A stretch of DNA of 64,000 nucleotides from an uncultured Alphaproteobacteria bacterium (GTDB lineage Bacteria > Pseudomonadota > Alphaproteobacteria > RF32 > CAG-239): NCBI GenBank assembly GCA_934254915.1, contig CAKQMH010000002.1:62001-126000 (forward strand), given 5' to 3'. Under the pieces are notes generated by a model. The model made no database searches. It saw only the letters and a program-made list of their open reading frames with translations, and was not told where the DNA came from. Below, piece after piece: positions 60,455 through 64,000 of the stretch. Both the position numbers and the translations under genes were made by a program. How positions within the stretch are numbered: position 1 is the stretch's first letter; every line of letters starts with the position of its first letter.

Positions 60455-61036
60455 TTACTGAAAAACCCAAATTATGGTATTAAACTTTACATTATCGCTG
60501 CTTTTGACGTTTTCACTGACACACACGGCCGCTGCCATACTTGCCGTCACTGGCAGTTTATTTTGCGTATTGGTACTTTTGATACCGTAAGGCGTACTGT
60601 TAATAGTCATTGATACTAAATCGGTAGTGCCTCTGTTAAACCAATTTATTTGCGCCAGATTCAAACACGCACGATTGCTTAAACTGTCAAATTCAATAGT
60701 ATAATAATCACCACCGTCTACACATCCGACTTTAACATTTCCACCCAAACGATTATATATTCCGCCGTTGGTATACATTTGTGACGGAACAAGTTTGTTT
60801 TGATTAAGCTTATCAGCCGTAATATCGCAAAGTTCACTATAATCTCCGTCAAAAGAATAGCGATCTTTTATGCTTTTTTGAATATCACGCACTTCACTCT
60901 CAACAGCATAAACTCTAAACGAGGTAAAAAGATTACCGGCAAGCTTAAATGTCGATATACCCAAAGCCGTAATTACGCATAATACGCCTAGCATTTCGAC
61001 CATAGTTGCTCCACTTTGATTATTTTTATTGCGCAT
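60455..61036 (-). CDS. Type IV prepilin-like protein
   Basis: 193 residues. Short basic leader ending SGATMVEMLGVLCVI is a class III signal: cleavage after Gly with Glu at +5. A hydrophobic helix (~10-40) and a C-terminal domain with Cys pairs (CDITADK, GCVDGG, ACLNLA, VCVSE) follow, as in minor pilins. No other pilus gene is near. Partner system unknown. ATG has AGAAAGATT upstream. Confidence 0.75.
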   Translation of the reverse strand: MRNKNNQSGATMVEMLGVLCVITALGISTFKLAGNLFTSFRVYAVESEVRDIQKSIKDRYSFDGDYSELCDITADKLNQNKLVPSQMYTNGGIYNRLGGNVKVGCVDGGDYYTIEFDSLSNRACLNLAQINWFNRGTTDLVSMTINSTPYGIKSTNTQNKLPVTASMAAAVCVSENVKSSDNVKFNTIIWVFQ

Positions 61037-61147
61037 AATCTTTCTCCTTCATAACCAGAATATCATTAAAAGTTACACTAAACAATAATTTTGTAATATA
61101 AATTTACTTCCATTTAAAATTTTATGAGTTATAAGTAATAACTGTAT

Positions 61148-61170
61148 AAGCTTTTGATTATAAAAAGCTT
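61148..61170. promoter_or_regulatory. Palindrome upstream of outer-membrane protein gene
   Basis: AAGCTTTT-GATTATA-AAAAGCTT, a near-perfect inverted repeat ~35 bases before the OMP start. Possible operator or hairpin in the upstream region. Confidence 0.35.
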
Positions 61171-61204
61171 GTTTCGAGTTTAATTAGATAAAGGAACTTT
61201 GATT

Positions 61205-61738
61205 ATGAAAAGAACTATTGCTGCCCTGATGGTTGCTACTTCTGCAATCGCTTTCTCGGCTTCAGCTAACGCTTATGATTTCAAACCTTATGCTGGTGTT
61301 GATTATACTTTCTCTGATGTTAAAGGTTTAAATCTTAACTCTGCAACCGTTAACGTTGGTACAAACTACAACAAATACTTTGGTACTGAAGTTTTCTATC
61401 AATTTTCTGACTCTGACAAATCTGCTCAGGTTAATGATGCCGAAGTTTCTTTAAGAGGCTATGGTTTGGACGCTTACGGTTATTTGCCGATGGGTTGTGA
61501 ACAAAAATTCGCTTTGTTGGGTACTGCCGGTATTGCCAATCTTGATGCCAAAATCAAAGAAGATGGTTCTGAAAGAAGAAACGACAACGGTTTAGGTTAC
61601 CGTTTGGGTGCCGGTGCTCAATACACCATTGACGAAAATCTGGCTGTAAGAGCTTTGGCTCGTTACACTTTCACTGACAAACTTGATAGTGTTGACCACA
61701 TTATGGAATACACTGCCGGTGTTAGATACAGCTTCTAG
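61205..61738 (+). CDS. Small outer-membrane beta-barrel protein
   Basis: 177 residues from ATG 61205 (AAAGGA 8 bases upstream). Signal peptide to SANA (residue ~21), then an 8-stranded-type barrel with alternating aromatic strands (YAGVDYTFSDV, TEVFYQF, RGYGLDAYGYLP, LAVRALARYTF) ending in Phe (TAGVRYSF). Rickettsia-like OmpA/OMP_b-brl fold. Its codon use favours AT-rich codons more than neighbours, as in highly expressed porins. Confidence 0.85.
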   Translation: MKRTIAALMVATSAIAFSASANAYDFKPYAGVDYTFSDVKGLNLNSATVNVGTNYNKYFGTEVFYQFSDSDKSAQVNDAEVSLRGYGLDAYGYLPMGCEQKFALLGTAGIANLDAKIKEDGSERRNDNGLGYRLGAGAQYTIDENLAVRALARYTFTDKLDSVDHIMEYTAGVRYSF

Positions 61739-61761
61739 TCTTAAAGACTGCTGCTAAAATT

Positions 61762-61793
61762 AAAAGGAAGGTTTTTTAACCTTCCTTTTTTTT
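61762..61793 (+). terminator. Strong intrinsic terminator after OMP
   Basis: AAAAGGAAGG, TTTTTTAA loop, CCTTCCTTTT plus T-run. Confidence 0.9.
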
Positions 61794-61885
61794 ATAAAAA
61801 ACACTGTATTTAAAATTTTTTATCTGGTCAAAAATCAAACTTCAGATTATATTCTCTCCAAACATAACTCTTATAGGAAAAACTG

Positions 61886-62365
61886 ATGAAAAAAGTTTAT
61901 TTTTTATTGTTCGGCCTTGCTCTTATTGTTTCCGCCTGCTCGAAAAATGAAGAACAATCAACCGAAAACTCTTCCAAACCTGAGGCTAATGTAACCTTGA
62001 ATAATGAAGTTTACAGCTTTGACCAGGCAACCTTAAGTGAAGGCTGTTCTTCTGACAGTGAAATTATCTGCACTATCAATGCCAGTATCAAATGCACTAT
62101 CAATCCGCAATTCAGCGAATGCGATGCTTATAAAGCTTTTATGCCTAAGTTTGTATTTATGGAAGATGAAAGCCTGCAGCGCCCTACTTCGCAGTCTTAT
62201 AAAATAACCAAAATAAAACCTTTATCTGACGGCAGCGTTGAAGTTTATACCCAAAGTACCTGCAATGGTAACTGGTTCGGACTTTGCAACGGCAATATCA
62301 TTTATGTGATGTCTCATCAGGACAATCACTGGATTGTTAAAGAAATTTATGCTATTGAAGCTTAA
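61886..62365 (+). CDS. Lipoprotein of unknown function
   Basis: 159 residues. Signal peptide ending LIVSAC places the lipidated Cys at ~18. Mature domain carries four paired Cys (GCSS, IICT, KCTI, ECDAY) and a later CNGNWFGLC, suggesting two or three disulphides. Starts with AGGAAAAAC before the ATG. Overlaps the convergent gene by four bases. Confidence 0.75.
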   Translation: MKKVYFLLFGLALIVSACSKNEEQSTENSSKPEANVTLNNEVYSFDQATLSEGCSSDSEIICTINASIKCTINPQFSECDAYKAFMPKFVFMEDESLQRPTSQSYKITKIKPLSDGSVEVYTQSTCNGNWFGLCNGNIIYVMSHQDNHWIVKEIYAIEA

Positions 62366-62796
62366 TTTTCCTGTAACGATTTTTCTAAAGCCTTATCAAA
62401 TTTTTTTGATTTAAACTGTTGATAAGGCTTTTTATTTACCTTAAATCGCGCCGTTGAATTCATTTGTGCCAAATCATCATTTAGATTTTGATTATTCGGC
62501 AATTGTCCGGTCTGATCTATATGAGCTAAATCATTATTATAATCATCATATTTTTGTTGATATTCCGGTTGTTCATCGGTTGTTGTTACTCTCTGCCCGT
62601 ATTCAGGTTTAGCTTCTTTGATAGTTATTTCTTCACCTTCGGTATACCGCGGCATCGGCAATTTTTCCGGCTGTGATAACTCACTTTCAGGAATAAAAAA
62701 TTTCGGTTTTTGTAATTTGCGCACATATGGAACATCTGCTGCCGCCACCGTACTGCTGATTAAAAACATTGCCGCTGCTAAGCTGTATTTTAACAT
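62362..62796 (-). CDS. Secreted Gln/Asp-rich protein of unknown function
   Basis: 144 residues. Signal peptide to VAAA (residue ~20), then a polar, probably disordered chain with repeated acidic/Gln segments (EQPEYQQKYDDYNNDLAHIDQ, NNQNLNDDLAQMN). A basic C-terminus (KKPYQQFKSKKFDKALEK). GGTGA precedes the ATG. No recognised family. Confidence 0.65.
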   Translation of the reverse strand: MLKYSLAAAMFLISSTVAAADVPYVRKLQKPKFFIPESELSQPEKLPMPRYTEGEEITIKEAKPEYGQRVTTTDEQPEYQQKYDDYNNDLAHIDQTGQLPNNQNLNDDLAQMNSTARFKVNKKPYQQFKSKKFDKALEKSLQEN

Positions 62797-62844
62797 TTTA
62801 TCACCGTAACCATAATTTAACCAATCTCACCTATATTACTATAT

Positions 62845-63519
62845 ATGAAAAAACTTTTTTTTATCTTAACAATAAACGTTTTTAGCTTTTTACATTTTAA
62901 CTTAGCTAATGCGGTTGATTGTTCCACTCTAAATTCAATTCCGACAATTGAATTAACTTCGTCTTATGGTCAACTTGAATATAATAACAGCCTGAATAAT
63001 CTGCAAATAACCAATCTGGCCTCACGATACGGAATTATTGAAAAAGGATTGTTTGCCTCAGGACTTGCAACCGTAAATGTCAATTGGGAAATAAATGTTA
63101 ATACCATTGCCAAAGTTCACGGCGACTATGATATTTGCGTTATTCCGACTTCACTAAATGTCTTTATCGGTTTCAGCAAACCGACTGTTTACATTTCTCA
63201 AGACCTTGTTAAAAACAGTTGCGAATACAATGTCGTACTGCGTCATGAGCAAACTCATCAACAAATCAATAAAGTCATACTTGATTATTTTTTACCACAG
63301 TTTCAGTCAGCTTTAGAACAAATTGCCGCTACGGTTAAACCGGAACATATAGCACTATTAAGTGATATTGATGCCGCCACAACTAAATTAACCACCAAAT
63401 ATAATCAAAAACTGTCGCCCTTGATTGAAGTATTCAAGTTTGAGCTTCTGAATGAACAAAGTAAATTGGACAATCACTTAAATTATGAATATGAGCAAAA
63501 CCTCTGCCGCCCTAAATAG
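62845..63519 (+). CDS. Secreted HExxH-motif protein, metalloprotease candidate
   Basis: 224 residues. Signal peptide to LANA (residue ~23). VVLRHEQTHQQINKVI has an HExxH zinc site at ~residue 134, preceded by strands with VNVNWEINVNTIAKVHGDYDI. The layout is like DUF922-type periplasmic zinc proteases, which also have a single HExxH near the middle. The start lacks a clear ribosome site. Co-directional and separate from its neighbours. Confidence 0.65.
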   Translation: MKKLFFILTINVFSFLHFNLANAVDCSTLNSIPTIELTSSYGQLEYNNSLNNLQITNLASRYGIIEKGLFASGLATVNVNWEINVNTIAKVHGDYDICVIPTSLNVFIGFSKPTVYISQDLVKNSCEYNVVLRHEQTHQQINKVILDYFLPQFQSALEQIAATVKPEHIALLSDIDAATTKLTTKYNQKLSPLIEVFKFELLNEQSKLDNHLNYEYEQNLCRPK

Positions 63520-63521
63520 CT

Positions 63522-64000
63522 TTATTGCGCCGCTACCTTGTTGGCATCGGCAATAACCTCATCCAGAAAACTTTCTACGCCTTTATAGGCATAATCAATA
63601 TAAGTTTTATCCTTGGCCGAATTATTTTTATAATAAATGCGTACGGTCGTCATACCGACTTCTTTGGCAAATTCGAGATTTGAATAACTGTCATCAACGA
63701 AAATACAATCATTAGGATTGGCTTTAATCTTCTCACAAAAAGCCAAATAAACGTCTTTACTTTCGTTTTTCTTAAACACTCCGAAATCTTCAACCGAATA
63801 AAAACGGTCTTTGAAGAAGTCATACAAACCGATATGTTTCAAAATTTTTTCTGAAGCATAACGATCACTGGCTGTAAAAATATATTGTTCAGCCGGAACT
63901 TTTTCGATTCGTTTAATTAAATCTTTGTATGGCGTAATTTTTTCAACCGGTTTTCTTTTATGATAGGCATAAAACAAATCCGCCGGATTCACTCCGTAAT
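63522..64000 (-). CDS. HAD-family hydrolase, 5'-truncated by the window edge
   Basis: The frame is open to 64000 on the minus strand, so the N-terminus with the catalytic DxD motif lies outside. Visible motifs: motif II-type YIFTASDRYASEKILKHIG, FKDRFYSVEDFGVFKKNESKDVYLAF (Lys motif III), FVDDSYSNLEFAKEVGMTTVRI (motif IV). The YGVNPADLF start resembles pyrimidine 5'-nucleotidase (SDT1-like) HAD proteins. Substrate not assignable. Confidence 0.72.
   Translation of the reverse strand, partial: YGVNPADLFYAYHKRKPVEKITPYKDLIKRIEKVPAEQYIFTASDRYASEKILKHIGLYDFFKDRFYSVEDFGVFKKNESKDVYLAFCEKIKANPNDCIFVDDSYSNLEFAKEVGMTTVRIYYKNNSAKDKTYIDYAYKGVESFLDEVIADANKVAAQ

Overview
The window comes from an alphaproteobacterial chromosome with moderate, AT-leaning base composition. 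The evidence is gene content and synteny: a mitofilin-like (Mic60) gene beside tsaD, the rpoH/rluD pair, fliX beside dksA, the miaB-phoH-ybeY-lnt-XRE-trmB cluster, lptF-lptD-surA-rsmA, and the rng/yacG/maf group. The combination of conserved housekeeping blocks with many unrecognised membrane and secreted proteins suggests a divergent, probably host- or gut-associated lineage. That ecological reading is inference.

Layout. 1-1.7 kb: 3' part of a degenerate VirD4/TraG-type coupling-protein paralogue. 1.8-7 kb: rarA, a pseudouridine synthase, AsmA, a short ATP12-like chaperone and acylphosphatase. 7-12.5 kb: a TetR regulator with a membrane metallopeptidase, a Mur ligase with LD-carboxypeptidase (peptidoglycan recycling), and a second M50-like protein. 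12.5-12.9 kb: gene-free, with two kinds of palindromic repeat. 12.9-21.7 kb: glycogen synthase-like protein, grpE, the LPS-export/outer-membrane block and a tandem-repeat protein. 21.7-31.3 kb: xerD, aroK, an ADP-dependent sugar kinase co-oriented with Mic60, tsaD, nth, folD with a His/Cys tail, and two unknown genes. 31.5-39.6 kb: miaB to trmB, NUDIX, a glutaredoxin-like lipoprotein with a tandem ArsR-like regulator, and rpmB. 39.8-40.5 kb: tRNA-Arg(CCG), degenerate tRNA-derived repeats and second copies of both palindromic repeats. 40.6-44.7 kb: dnaB, two YcgN-like proteins, a YgjP-type peptidase and a BI-1 protein. 44.7-57.5 kb: a PAS/degenerate-GGDEF protein, a predicted membrane-anchored pseudokinase, rpoH and rluD, then a co-directional run of unrecognised proteins ending in an intact type IV coupling ATPase. 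57.5-64 kb: yacG, rng, maf, dksA, fliX, a prepilin-like protein, an outer-membrane barrel, small envelope proteins and a truncated HAD hydrolase.

The strongest candidates for something undescribed are three. The first is the coupling-ATPase operon at 50.5-57.5 kb, with its pair of paralogous membrane proteins and a catalytically altered coupling-protein paralogue at the other window edge. The second is the pseudokinase/TM-protein pair facing a degenerate GGDEF protein. The third is a two-part palindromic repeat present at 12.6-12.9 kb and 40.2-40.5 kb whose hairpin apex is conserved while the paired arms diverge together. All functional statements rest on reading motifs by eye; no database search was run.
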